DNA of 58,703 nucleotides from Cellulomonas sp. B6 (GTDB taxonomy: Bacteria; Actinomycetota; Actinomycetes; Actinomycetales; Cellulomonadaceae): contig NZ_LNTD01000229.1 in NCBI RefSeq assembly GCF_001462455.1, forward strand, positions 1 through 58,703, written 5' to 3'. Made by a program: the position numbers and the translations under genes. This document shows positions 27,670-35,855 of the stretch, piece after piece; position 1 is the stretch's first letter, and every line of letters starts with the position of its first letter. Below the pieces are notes generated by a model. That model had not been told where the DNA came from and made no database searches. It worked only from the letters and a program-made list of their open reading frames with translations.

Positions 27670-28349
27670 CGGCCGAGATGTGGGCCGACGGCACGGTCGT
27701 GCTCGTCGTCGTGGGCGTCGTGCTGCTGCTCGCGTGGCTCGTGTGGGTGCAGGCCTCGCGGCTGGACCGGCTGCACCGCAAGGTCGGCGCGTCGCGTGCG
27801 GTCGTCGAGGCGCAGCTCGTGCGCCGCGCCGGCGTGGCGGCCGAGCTCGCGACGAGCGGGCAGCTCGACCCCGCCAGCTCGGTGCTCGTGGGCGAGGCCG
27901 CGTGGGCCGCGCTCACGGCCGGCGGGGCCGGCGGCGACGTGCCGTCCTCGGGTCTGCTCCCGCCGGACCTGCGCGCGTTCCTCGGCACGTCGGCGGCCGC
28001 GCGGGGCCTCGACCGCGGGCAGGTCGAGAGCGAGCTCAGCGCGACGCTCGACGAGGTGCTCGACGAGCCCGAGGAGGTCGCCGCGCTCACGGCCGACCCC
28101 GTGGGCGAGCGGCTGCTCGGCGAGCTCGCGGCGGCCTGGTACCGCGTGCAGCTCGCGCGCCGCTTCCACAACGAGGCCGTCGCGCAGACGCAGCGCGTGC
28201 GCCGCGGCGCGCTCGTGCGGCTACTGCGGCTCGCGGGGCACGCGCCCGAGCCGCGCACGCTCGAGCTCGACGACGCGTGGCCGCGCGGCCTGCCGCTGCC
28301 CGGCGAGGCCGCGTCGGCGCGTCAGCCGCGCCCCGGGACCGCGGGCTGA
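27666..28349 (+). CDS. Membrane-anchored protein of the PIM operon, unknown function
   Basis: A 227-residue protein with one hydrophobic segment (about residues 10-28) and a largely helical, charged remainder. The middle (RLDRLHRKVGASRAVVEAQL) and the segment ARRFHNEAVAQTQRVRRGALVRLLRLAGHAPEP look like those of LemA-like or Rv2609c-adjacent proteins, but I cannot name the family. The gene overlaps the pimA stop by 4 bases, so it is translated with the mannosyltransferase and may help membrane placement of the PIM enzymes; that is inference. Downstream, pdxS has its own promoter. Confidence 0.8.
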   Translation: MTAEMWADGTVVLVVVGVVLLLAWLVWVQASRLDRLHRKVGASRAVVEAQLVRRAGVAAELATSGQLDPASSVLVGEAAWAALTAGGAGGDVPSSGLLPPDLRAFLGTSAAARGLDRGQVESELSATLDEVLDEPEEVAALTADPVGERLLGELAAAWYRVQLARRFHNEAVAQTQRVRRGALVRLLRLAGHAPEPRTLELDDAWPRGLPLPGEAASARQPRPGTAG

Positions 28350-28425
28350 CGCACCGGACGACGCGCCCGCCGGTCGGCCGGCGTCCGCGTGCCGGTCACC
28401 CGGCGGCCGCGCGCGGGCCGCGACC

Positions 28426-28431
28426 TAGGAT
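28426..28431 (+). promoter_or_regulatory. -10 box of pdxS
   Basis: TAGGAT implies a leader of about 90 bases before GTG 28527. Confidence 0.5.
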
Positions 28432-28526
28432 GGGCGCGCCCCGACCACGGCGGCCGGTGTCACGCCCGTCCCCGGGGTCCGCCGGGGCGCCGCGCGTCCC
28501 GAACCCACGGATCGAAGAGGTCTGAC

Positions 28527-29438
28527 GTGACCGAGAACTCCCAGCCCGCGGCCGCGGGCGAGGTCGGCACCGCCCGCGTCAAGCGCGGCATGGCCGAGAT
28601 GCTCAAGGGCGGCGTCATCATGGACGTCGTCACGCCCGAGCAGGCGAAGATCGCCGAGGACGCCGGGGCCGTCGCGGTCATGGCGCTCGAGCGCGTGCCG
28701 GCCGACATCCGCGCGCAGGGCGGGGTCGCGCGCATGAGCGACCCCGACCTCATCGACGGGATTATCTCGACGGTGTCGATCCCGGTGATGGCCAAGGCCC
28801 GCATCGGGCACTTCGTCGAGGCGCAGGTGCTGCAGTCGCTCGGCGTCGACTACGTCGACGAGTCGGAGGTGCTCACGCCCGCCGACTACGCGCACCACAT
28901 CGACAAGTGGGCGTTCACGGTGCCGTTCGTGTGCGGTGCGACCAACCTGGGCGAGGCGCTGCGCCGCATCACCGAGGGCGCGGCGATGATCCGCTCGAAG
29001 GGCGAGGCCGGCACGGGCGACGTGTCGAACGCGACGACGCACATGCGCACGCTGCGCGACGAGATCCGCCGCCTCACGTCGCTGCCCGAGGACGAGCTGT
29101 TCCTCGCCGCGAAGGAGCTGCAGGCGCCGTACGACCTCGTCAAGGAGGTCGCGACCACCGGCAAGCTGCCCGTCGTGCTGTTCACGGCGGGCGGGATCGC
29201 GACCCCGGCCGACGCCGCGATGATGATGCAGCTGGGCGCCGAGGGCGTGTTCGTCGGCTCGGGCATCTTCAAGTCCGGCAACCCGGCGCAGCGCGCGGCG
29301 GCCATCGTCAAGGCCACGACGTTCTACGACGACCCCGACGTGGTCGCGCAGACGTCGCGCGGCCTCGGCGAGGCGATGGTCGGCATCAACGTCGACGACG
29401 TGCCGGTGCCGCACCGCCTGGCCGAGCGGGGCTGGTGA
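28527..29438 (+). CDS. pdxS: Pyridoxal 5'-phosphate synthase lyase subunit
   Basis: A 303-residue (beta/alpha)8 PLP synthase subunit. K90 in MAKARIGHF binds the pentose phosphate and K158 in [14 protein letters not shown] is the second catalytic lysine. It condenses ribose-5-phosphate, glyceraldehyde-3-phosphate and ammonia from PdxT. GTG 28527 gives the usual N-terminus before [18 protein letters not shown]. The stop overlaps the Nudix GTG by 4 bases; pdxT is separated by two other genes. Confidence 0.96.
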   Translation: MTENSQPAAAGEVGTARVKRGMAEMLKGGVIMDVVTPEQAKIAEDAGAVAVMALERVPADIRAQGGVARMSDPDLIDGIISTVSIPVMAKARIGHFVEAQVLQSLGVDYVDESEVLTPADYAHHIDKWAFTVPFVCGATNLGEALRRITEGAAMIRSKGEAGTGDVSNATTHMRTLRDEIRRLTSLPEDELFLAAKELQAPYDLVKEVATTGKLPVVLFTAGGIATPADAAMMMQLGAEGVFVGSGIFKSGNPAQRAAAIVKATTFYDDPDVVAQTSRGLGEAMVGINVDDVPVPHRLAERGW

Positions 29439-30031
29439 CCACGGACGAGCAGCGGCCCACCGGGACCGTCCCCGCCGCCGGTGCGGACGGGGGCGGTCCC
29501 GGGGGCGCCTTCGGGGCCGAGTGGGTCCCGGGTCCGGACGGGCTGCTGGAGCGCTCGGCCGCGCGCGTGATCCTGCTCGACGAGCACGACCGCGTGCTGC
29601 TCGTGCGCGGGCACGACGTCGACCTGCCCGACCGCTCGTGGTGGTTCACGGTCGGCGGCGGCATCGACGCGGGGGAGGACGCCCGCGCGGCCGCGGTGCG
29701 CGAGGTCCGCGAGGAGACCGGCATCGGGCTCGACGCCGACGACCTCGTCGGCCCGGTCTACACGCGCTCGGCCGTGTTCGACTTCGCCGCCCGCACGTGC
29801 CGGCAGCACGAGGTGCTGTTCCTCGCGCGCGTGAGCAGCGCGGACCTGGCGCTCAGCCGCGACGGCTGGACCGACGTCGAGCTCGAGGTGATCGACGAGC
29901 TGCGCTGGTGGGACCTCGACGCCCTGGCCCAGGTCACGATCGAGGTGTTCCCGGCGGGCCTCGCCGACCTCGTGCGGGACGTCCTGGTGTGGGACGGCAC
30001 CACGCGGCACCTGGGGCTCGCACGCGAGTGA
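29435..30031 (+). CDS. Nudix hydrolase
   Basis: A 198-residue Nudix-fold hydrolase with the box beginning [14 protein letters not shown] and ending [10 protein letters not shown] near residues 71-94, so the metal-binding glutamates are intact. The first 30 residues are Gly/Ala/Pro-rich and probably flexible. It overlaps the pdxS stop by 4 bases, so it is cotranslated with PLP synthase. The substrate is unknown; a link to PLP or nucleotide clean-up is only inference. Confidence 0.88.
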   Translation: MTTDEQRPTGTVPAAGADGGGPGGAFGAEWVPGPDGLLERSAARVILLDEHDRVLLVRGHDVDLPDRSWWFTVGGGIDAGEDARAAAVREVREETGIGLDADDLVGPVYTRSAVFDFAARTCRQHEVLFLARVSSADLALSRDGWTDVELEVIDELRWWDLDALAQVTIEVFPAGLADLVRDVLVWDGTTRHLGLARE

Positions 30032-30097
30032 GCCTCGCCCGTGCCGGGCGAACCGCCGCGCGTACCGGTCGGTAACGTCGCCGTCACGCGGCGGGTC

Positions 30098-30103
30098 TAC
30101 CGT
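30098..30103 (+). promoter_or_regulatory. -10 box of the aminotransferase gene, leaderless type
   Basis: TACCGT ends 7 bases before ATG 30111, without a ribosome-binding site. Confidence 0.5.
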
Positions 30104-30110
30104 CCGGGCC

Positions 30111-31304
30111 ATGCCCACCCCTGCCGCCGCCTCGCCCGTCACCCGCATCCCGCGCTCGGGGATCCGCGAGCTCATGGAGCTCGCGCTGGGCGACCCGGAC
30201 GCGATCCACCTCGAGATCGGCGAGCCGGACGTCGGTCCGCCCGCGCACGTCGTCGACGCGGTCGCGGCGGCTGCGCGCGACGGCCGCACCGGCTACACCT
30301 CGAGCCTCGGCCTCGACGCGCTGCGCTCGGCCGCGGCCGAGCGCGTGACCCGCACGCACGGGCGCCCGACCACGGCGGCCGAGGTCGTCGTCACGCACGG
30401 CGCCATGCACGGCCTGGCGATGGCGATGGCGTCGCTGCTCGCGCCCGGCGACGAGATCCTGTTCCCCGACCCCGGCTTCCCCAACTGGGAGATGGCGGCG
30501 GTCGCGGCGTCGGCCGTCGCGCGGCGGTACCCGACGCACGCCGTCGCCGGGTTCGTGCCCGACCCCGCCGAGGTCGAGGCGCGCATCACGCCCCGCACGC
30601 GTGCGATCGTCGTGTGCTCGCCCAACAACCCGACGGGAGCGGTCTACCCCGACCACGTGCTCGCCGCGATCGTCGACGTCGCGCGGCGCCACGACCTGTG
30701 GGTGCTGTCCGACGAGTGCTACGAGGCCATCACGTTCGGCGTGCCGCACGCGAGCCCGCTCGCGCACGACACCGACGGGCGGGTGCTCGGCTTCTTCAGC
30801 CTCTCCAAGACGTACGCGATGACCGGGTGGCGCGCGGGCTACGTCGTGGTGCCGGACGCGCGCGTCGTCGAGGCCCTGGGCCACCTCGCGGAGGCGACGG
30901 TCGCGTGCCCGTCGACGACGGGCCAGGTCGGTGCCCTCGCCGCGCTCACGGGACCGCAGGACGCGGTCGCGGCCGCCGTCGCGTCGTACCGCGAGCGGCG
31001 CGACGCGGCGTGCGCGCTGCTGCGGCGCCGCGGCGTGCGGCACGTCTCGCCCGACGGCGCGTTCTACCTCATGGTCGACGTCGGCGAGCCCGACACCGAC
31101 GGGTTCGCGCGGCGCCTGCTCGCGCGGCGCGGCGTCGCGGTCGCGCCCGGTTCGACGTTCGGCGAGCACGCCGCGGGGCTCGTCCGGGTCTCGCTCGCCG
31201 CGCCGCGCGACCTGCTGCTCATGGGCCTCGACCGGCTCGCCGACGAGGTCGGGCGTGCGGGCGGCGCCGGGGTCGCGGGTCGCGACGTCGCGGCCGCGCG
31301 GTGA
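30111..31304 (+). CDS. Class I/II PLP-dependent aminotransferase
   Basis: A 397-residue fold type I aminotransferase with K233 in [15 protein letters not shown] as the PLP lysine and the [11 protein letters not shown] substrate/cofactor segment near 170. The C-terminal arginine region reads [10 protein letters not shown]. It is aspartate-aminotransferase-like, but the amino donor cannot be fixed from sequence. It uses the cofactor made by its neighbours pdxS and pdxT, between which it lies. It appears to have its own leaderless promoter. Confidence 0.9.
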   Translation: MPTPAAASPVTRIPRSGIRELMELALGDPDAIHLEIGEPDVGPPAHVVDAVAAAARDGRTGYTSSLGLDALRSAAAERVTRTHGRPTTAAEVVVTHGAMHGLAMAMASLLAPGDEILFPDPGFPNWEMAAVAASAVARRYPTHAVAGFVPDPAEVEARITPRTRAIVVCSPNNPTGAVYPDHVLAAIVDVARRHDLWVLSDECYEAITFGVPHASPLAHDTDGRVLGFFSLSKTYAMTGWRAGYVVVPDARVVEALGHLAEATVACPSTTGQVGALAALTGPQDAVAAAVASYRERRDAACALLRRRGVRHVSPDGAFYLMVDVGEPDTDGFARRLLARRGVAVAPGSTFGEHAAGLVRVSLAAPRDLLLMGLDRLADEVGRAGGAGVAGRDVAAAR

Positions 31305-31363
31305 CACGGTCCCGCGGGTCGTCCGGCCCACGGCCCGTCCGCCGCCGGCCGGGGCGCGGCGCC

Positions 31364-31369
31364 TAGGAT
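31364..31369 (+). promoter_or_regulatory. -10 box of pdxT, leaderless type
   Basis: TAGGAT ends 8 bases before GTG 31378. Confidence 0.5.
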
Positions 31370-31377
31370 CGGCTGCC

Positions 31378-31998
31378 GTGCCCCTCACGAGCCCCACGAT
31401 CGGTGTCCTCGCCCTGCAGGGTGACGTCCGCGAGCACGTCGCCGCGCTGACGTCGCTCGGCGTCGCGGCGGTCGGCGTGCGCCGTCGGTCCGAGCTCGAC
31501 GCGGTCGACGCGCTCGTCCTGCCGGGCGGCGAGTCCACGACGATCGACAAGCTGCTGCGCGCCTTCGAGCTCGACGGCCCCGTGCGCGAGCGGCTCGCCG
31601 CGGGCATGCCGGCGTACGGGTCGTGCGCGGGGATGATCCTGCTCGCCGACCGGATCATCGGCGGCATCGAGGGTCAGCGCACGCTCGGCGGCGTGGACGT
31701 CACGGTGCGTCGCAACGCGTTCGGGAGGCAGGTCGACTCGTTCGAGACCGACCTCGTCATCGACGGCGTCGCGGACAGCGCGACGAACCCCGTGCACGCG
31801 GTCTTCATCCGTGCGCCGTGGGTCGAGGAGGTCGGACCGGCCGCCACGGTCCTCGGTCGCGTGGAGGACGGCCCCGCCGCCGGTAGGATCGTCGCGGTGC
31901 GCCAGGGCCCGTTGCTGGTCACGTCCTTCCACCCGGAGGTGACGGGCGACACGCGGGTGCACCGACTGTTCGTGCAGATCGTCCGCGACAGCCTGTGA
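31378..31998 (+). CDS. pdxT: Pyridoxal 5'-phosphate synthase glutaminase subunit
   Basis: A 206-residue class I glutamine amidotransferase that feeds ammonia to PdxS. The triad is C83 (YGSCAGMIL), H185 and E187 (SFHPEVTGD), and LPGGESTT near 47 is the glutamine-binding segment. Length is normal. GTG 31378 follows a TAGGAT box, which suggests a leaderless mRNA separate from pdxS. yebC follows after 89 bases. Confidence 0.95.
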   Translation: MPLTSPTIGVLALQGDVREHVAALTSLGVAAVGVRRRSELDAVDALVLPGGESTTIDKLLRAFELDGPVRERLAAGMPAYGSCAGMILLADRIIGGIEGQRTLGGVDVTVRRNAFGRQVDSFETDLVIDGVADSATNPVHAVFIRAPWVEEVGPAATVLGRVEDGPAAGRIVAVRQGPLLVTSFHPEVTGDTRVHRLFVQIVRDSL

Positions 31999-32087
31999 CG
32001 TCGCGGCGTCCTGCGGCCCGTCCCTCACGGACGGCGCCGCCGGGGCGCGACGCGGGCGGACCAGCGGAGACGAAGGGGTAACGAGGC

Positions 32088-32843
32088 ATGTCGGGTCACT
32101 CCAAGTGGGCCACCACGAAGCACAAGAAGGCCGTCATCGACGCGAAGCGCGGCAAGCTCTTCGCCAAGCTCATCAAGAACATCGAGGTGGCCGCCCGCAC
32201 GGGCGGCGGTGACCCCGCCGGCAACCCCACGCTCTTCGACGCCATCCAGAAGGCGAAGAAGTCCTCGGTGCCGAACGACAACATCGACCGCGCCGTCAAG
32301 CGCGGGTCGGGGGCCGAGGCCGGCGGCGCCGACTACCAGTCGATCACGTACGAGGGCTACGGCCCCGGCGGCATCGCGGTGCTCGTCGAGTGCCTCACCG
32401 ACAACCGCAACCGCGCCGCGTCGGACGTGCGGGTCGCGTTCACGCGCAACGGCGGCCAGATGGCCGACCCGGGCTCGGTCGCGTACATCTTCAGCCGCAA
32501 GGGCGTCGTCATCGTCCCCAAGGAGGGCACCGACGAGGACGCCGTCATGGAGGCCGTGCTCGAGGCCGGCGGCGAGGAGGTCAACGACCTCGGCGAGCAG
32601 TTCGAGGTGCTGAGCGAGGCCACCGACCTGGTGCCCGTGCGGTCCTCGCTGCAGGCCGCGGGCATCGACTACGACTCGGCCGACGTCGTGTGGTGGCCCT
32701 CGACGCAGATCGAGGTCGACGCCGAGGGCGCGCGCAAGATCCTGCGGCTCATCGACGCGCTCGAGGACTCCGACGACGTGCAGAACGTCTACGCCAACTT
32801 CGACGCGTCCGACGAGGTCATGGCCGAGCTCGACGCCGAGTGA
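32088..32843 (+). CDS. YebC/PmpR family protein
   Basis: A 251-residue YebC-family protein: N-terminus [22 protein letters not shown] shortened here to the diagnostic [13 protein letters not shown], then [10 protein letters not shown] and YEGYGPGG. The family includes DNA-binding regulators and, more recently, factors that relieve ribosome stalling at proline stretches. ATG 32088 has GAAGGGG about 10 bases upstream. Its place before ruvCAB is conserved in bacteria. A strong hairpin ends its transcript before ruvC. Confidence 0.95.
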   Translation: MSGHSKWATTKHKKAVIDAKRGKLFAKLIKNIEVAARTGGGDPAGNPTLFDAIQKAKKSSVPNDNIDRAVKRGSGAEAGGADYQSITYEGYGPGGIAVLVECLTDNRNRAASDVRVAFTRNGGQMADPGSVAYIFSRKGVVIVPKEGTDEDAVMEAVLEAGGEEVNDLGEQFEVLSEATDLVPVRSSLQAAGIDYDSADVVWWPSTQIEVDAEGARKILRLIDALEDSDDVQNVYANFDASDEVMAELDAE

Positions 32844-32850
32844 GTCGTCC

Positions 32851-32887
32851 GCCACGGGCCCCGTCACGGTGTGGCGGGGCCCGTGGC
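32851..32887 (+). terminator. Terminator between yebC and ruvC
   Basis: GCCACGGGCCCCG pairs perfectly with CGGGGCCCGTGGC (13 bp, 11-base loop), starting 8 bases after the yebC stop. Confidence 0.75.
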
Positions 32888-32901
32888 GTGCCCGGGCCTG
32901 C

Positions 32902-32907
32902 GACGAT
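32902..32907 (+). promoter_or_regulatory. Possible -10 box of ruvC, leaderless type
   Basis: GACGAT ends 6 bases before GTG 32914 and follows a terminator, so ruvC needs its own promoter. The match is weak. Confidence 0.3.
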
Positions 32908-32913
32908 GGCGCC

Positions 32914-33480
32914 GTGCGCGTGCTCGGAGTGGACCCCGGCCTGACCCGCTGCGGCCTGGGCGTCGTCGACGCGCTGCCCGGGCGGCGCGCGCGCCTCGTG
33001 CACGTCGACGTCGCCCGCTCCGACCCCGGGCTCGACGTCGACCAGCGGCTCCTGCTCATCGAGCGTGCCATCGAGGAGTGCCTCGAGGAGCACGCTCCGG
33101 ACACGGTCGCGGTCGAGCGCGTGTTCGCGCAGCACAACGTCAGCACCGTCATGGGGACCGCGCAGGTCGCGGGCCTGGCGATGGTCGCGGCCGCGCGGCG
33201 CCGCATCCCCGTCGCGCTGCACACCCCGAGCGAGGTCAAGGCCGCCGTCACGGGGTCCGGGCGCGCCGACAAGGCCCAGGTCCAGACGATGGTCGCGCGG
33301 CTGCTCGGGCTCGCGGAGGTCCCGCGGCCGGCCGACGCCGCCGACGCGCTGGCGCTCGCGATCTGCCACCTGTGGCGGCCCGCGGGCGCGCTCGGGTCGC
33401 CGCAGCGCGAGCCCGGCGCCCTCACGGCGGCGCAGCGGCAGTGGGCGGCCGCCGAGCAGGCCGCGCGGCGTCGCGCCTGA
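32914..33480 (+). CDS. ruvC: Holliday junction resolvase RuvC
   Basis: A 188-residue nuclease with the four acidic residues of the RuvC active site in place: D7 ([10 protein letters not shown]), E68 (AVERVF), D141 and D144 (DAADALALA). It cuts Holliday junctions moved by RuvAB. GTG 32914 gives the standard N-terminus VRVLGVDPG. It has a short Ala/Gln-rich tail. ruvA starts 75 bases later behind its own LexA-type site. Confidence 0.95.
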   Translation: MRVLGVDPGLTRCGLGVVDALPGRRARLVHVDVARSDPGLDVDQRLLLIERAIEECLEEHAPDTVAVERVFAQHNVSTVMGTAQVAGLAMVAAARRRIPVALHTPSEVKAAVTGSGRADKAQVQTMVARLLGLAEVPRPADAADALALAICHLWRPAGALGSPQREPGALTAAQRQWAAAEQAARRRA

Positions 33481-33492
33481 CGCGCGCGTGTC

Positions 33493-33508
33493 GTTCGTAC
33501 ACGTGTTC
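33493..33508 (+). promoter_or_regulatory. LexA (SOS) box of ruvAB
   Basis: TCGTACACGTGTTCGT matches the actinobacterial SOS box TCGAAC-N4-GTTCGA with two changes. It lies 48 bases before the ruvA start, in the ruvC-ruvA gap. Confidence 0.7.
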
Positions 33509-33555
33509 GTACGTGTGGCACAGTTGTGCCTGGTCCACGAGGGAGGAGCGCCAGG

Positions 33556-34167
33556 GTGATCGCATCGGTGCACGGCACGGTGCTGGCGGTGCGGCTCGAC
33601 GCCGCGGTCGTCGAGGTGGGCGGCGTCGGCATGCTCGTCCAGGCCACGCCGGGGACGCTCGCGGGCCTGCGGCTCGGGCAGCCGGCGCGGCTGTTCACCT
33701 CGCTCGTGGTGCGCGAGGACTCCCTCACGCTGTTCGGCTTCGCTGACGACGACGAGCGGGACGTCTTCGAGACCGTGCAGACCGTCTCCGGGGTGGGCCC
33801 GCGACTGGCGCTCGCGATGCTCGCCGTGCACACGCCCGACGGGCTGCGGCGCGCCGTCGCCGACGAGGACCTCGCGGCGCTCGTGCGCGTGCCCGGCATC
33901 GGGCGCAAGGGCGCGCAGCGCATCGTGCTCGAGCTCAAGGACCGGCTCGGGGCGCCGTCGCCGGCCGGGGGAGCGGGCGCCGTCCCGCTGCCGTCGGACC
34001 ACCGCGAGCAGGTCGTCGAGGCGCTCGTTGGGCTCGGGTGGCCGCTGCGCGCCGCGCAGGACGCCGTCGGCGCCGTGCTCGACGGCACGAGCGACCCGGT
34101 GGGCGCGGACGAGGTGCCCGGCGTGCTGCGTGCCGCGCTGCGGTCGCTGGGCAGCGCCCGTGCGTGA
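33556..34167 (+). CDS. ruvA: Holliday junction branch migration protein RuvA
   Basis: A 203-residue RuvA with the OB-fold N-terminus ([12 protein letters not shown]), two helix-hairpin-helix segments ([14 protein letters not shown] and [13 protein letters not shown]) and a C-terminal RuvB-contact domain. It holds the four-way junction for RuvB. GTG 33556 has GGGAGG 9 bases upstream. The end overlaps the ruvB start by 8 bases. Confidence 0.95.
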   Translation: MIASVHGTVLAVRLDAAVVEVGGVGMLVQATPGTLAGLRLGQPARLFTSLVVREDSLTLFGFADDDERDVFETVQTVSGVGPRLALAMLAVHTPDGLRRAVADEDLAALVRVPGIGRKGAQRIVLELKDRLGAPSPAGGAGAVPLPSDHREQVVEALVGLGWPLRAAQDAVGAVLDGTSDPVGADEVPGVLRAALRSLGSARA

Positions 34168-35236
34168 CGTGGGCGCGTTCGACGCGCTCCCCGACGACCT
34201 CACGGACGCCGGCAGCGGGGCGGACTCGCTCGTGCGCGCGACCGCGGACGAGCCCGAGCGCGCGGCCGAGGCGGCGCTGCGCCCGCGACGGCTCGACGAG
34301 TTCGTCGGCCAGCGCGTGGTGCGCGACCAGCTCTCGCTCGTGCTCGAGGCCGCCCTCGGGCGCGGGCGCGCGCCCGACCACGTGCTGCTCTCGGGCCCGC
34401 CGGGGTTGGGCAAGACGACGCTCGCGATGATCATCGCCGCCGAGCTCGGTACGTCGCTGCGCGTCACGAGCGGTCCCGCGATCCAGCACGCGGGCGACCT
34501 CGCGGCCGTGCTGTCCTCGCTCGAGGAGGGCGAGGTGCTGTTCATCGACGAGATCCACCGTCTCGCGCGCCCGGCCGAGGAGCTGCTGTACGTCGCGATG
34601 GAGGACTTCCGCGTCGACGTCGTCGTGGGCAAGGGCGCCGGGGCGAGCGCCATCCCGCTGTCGCTGCCGCCGTTCACGGTCGTCGGTGCGACGACCCGCG
34701 CCGGTCTGCTGCCGGCACCGCTGCGCGACCGCTTCGGGTTCACCGGCCACCTCGACTTCTACGCCGACGACGAGCTCGAGCGCGTGCTGGTGCGCTCGGC
34801 CGGGCTGCTGGACGTGCCGCTCGACGTCGACGCCGCCGCCGAGATCGCGTCGCGGTCGCGCGGCACGCCTCGTATCGCCAACCGGCTGCTGCGCCGCGTG
34901 CGCGACTGGGCGCAGGTCCGCGGCGACGGGCACCTGCACCTCGCGGCCGCCCGGGCGGCGCTCGAGGTGTACGAGGTCGACCAGCGCGGGCTCGACCGGC
35001 TCGACCGCGCCGTGCTCGACGCGCTGTGCCGTCGGTTCGGGGGCGGGCCCGTCGGGCTGACGACGCTCGCGGTGGCGGTGGGCGAGGAGCCGGAGACGGT
35101 CGAGACGGTCGCCGAGCCGTTCCTCGTGCGCGAGGGGCTGGTGGGTCGGACGCCGCGCGGTCGGGTCGCGCTCGCGCCCGCCTGGGAGCACCTGGGCCTG
35201 ACGGCACCCGCCCCGGCCGGGTCGCTGTTCGACTGA
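34160..35236 (+). CDS. ruvB: Holliday junction helicase RuvB
   Basis: A 358-residue AAA+ motor with Walker [10 protein letters not shown] near residue 79, Walker B LFIDEIHR near 128, sensor segment GATTRAGLL and a C-terminal winged helix. It drives branch migration with RuvA. GTG 34160 overlaps the ruvA stop by 8 bases; GTG 34169 is an alternative start. It is expected to be SOS-induced with ruvA through the box at 33493. Confidence 0.95.
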   Translation: MRDVGAFDALPDDLTDAGSGADSLVRATADEPERAAEAALRPRRLDEFVGQRVVRDQLSLVLEAALGRGRAPDHVLLSGPPGLGKTTLAMIIAAELGTSLRVTSGPAIQHAGDLAAVLSSLEEGEVLFIDEIHRLARPAEELLYVAMEDFRVDVVVGKGAGASAIPLSLPPFTVVGATTRAGLLPAPLRDRFGFTGHLDFYADDELERVLVRSAGLLDVPLDVDAAAEIASRSRGTPRIANRLLRRVRDWAQVRGDGHLHLAAARAALEVYEVDQRGLDRLDRAVLDALCRRFGGGPVGLTTLAVAVGEEPETVETVAEPFLVREGLVGRTPRGRVALAPAWEHLGLTAPAPAGSLFD

Positions 35237-35243
35237 GGCGGTG

Positions 35244-35267
35244 CCGCCCCGGCGTGCCACCGGGCGG
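35244..35267 (+). terminator. Possible terminator after ruvB
   Basis: CCGCCCCGG and CCGGGCGG pair with one bulged C around a 7-base loop, 8 bases after the ruvB stop. Confidence 0.4.
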
Positions 35268-35340
35268 TCGTCGGCGTCGGCGCGCGCGTCGAGGGAACCC
35301 CCGTGCCGCGATGTGCGTTGGAGCGGCGGGCCGCGGCGCC

Positions 35341-35346
35341 TAGACT
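35341..35346 (+). promoter_or_regulatory. -10 box of yajC-secDF
   Basis: TAGACT lies about 40 bases before ATG 35387. Confidence 0.5.
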
Positions 35347-35386
35347 GCGGCGGACGTCTGACACGATTGCGGGGACTCTCGACCTC

Positions 35387-35773
35387 ATGGACTACTCGTT
35401 CATCATCTTGCTGGTGGTGGCCTTCGGTGGGCTGCTCTTCATGTCGAACCGCTCCCGCAAGCAGCAGCGCGAGGCGCAGGACTTCCGCGCCAACCTCGTC
35501 GTCGGCGACGAGGTCATGACGGGCTCCGGCCTCTTCGGCACGGTCTCCGCGATCGACGACGACGTCATCACCCTCGAGTCGACCCCCGGCGTCGAGACCC
35601 GGTGGCTGCGCGCCGCTATCGCGCGCAAGGTCGAGCCGCCGGTCGTCGAGGACGACGAGGACGCCACGGGGGGCGACGCCGTGGACGATGCCGTGCTCGA
35701 GGTCCCGGACGACCTGTCCTCGCTCCCGCCGGAGCCGCCGACGGCGCGTGAGGACGACCGCGACACCAAGTGA
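35387..35773 (+). CDS. yajC: Preprotein translocase subunit YajC
   Basis: A 128-residue protein with one N-terminal membrane segment (about 5-20), the RKQQREAQ family motif and the LVVGDEVMTGSGLFGTV domain. The C-terminal 50 residues are very acidic. YajC associates with SecDF at the Sec translocon. secD follows 82 bases later and secF and apt then overlap, giving the usual yajC-secD-secF-apt-rel order. Confidence 0.94.
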   Translation: MDYSFIILLVVAFGGLLFMSNRSRKQQREAQDFRANLVVGDEVMTGSGLFGTVSAIDDDVITLESTPGVETRWLRAAIARKVEPPVVEDDEDATGGDAVDDAVLEVPDDLSSLPPEPPTAREDDRDTK

Positions 35774-35855
35774 CTTCCGGCCCGGGTGACGACGCCCGGG
35801 CCCCGATCCCGCCGGGCGCGACCGCGCCCGGTGCGCGCACGAGAGAAGAACTCCG

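Noticed and set aside
31882-31887. TAGGAT box inside pdxT, 7 bases before an in-frame GTG
   Set aside because: It lies within a well-conserved coding region just before the catalytic His-Glu pair; a start there would make a fragment without the active-site cysteine.
34169-34171. Alternative ruvB start at GTG 34169
   Set aside because: It cannot be excluded, but GTG 34160 keeps the usual overlap with ruvA and both give the same conserved domain.
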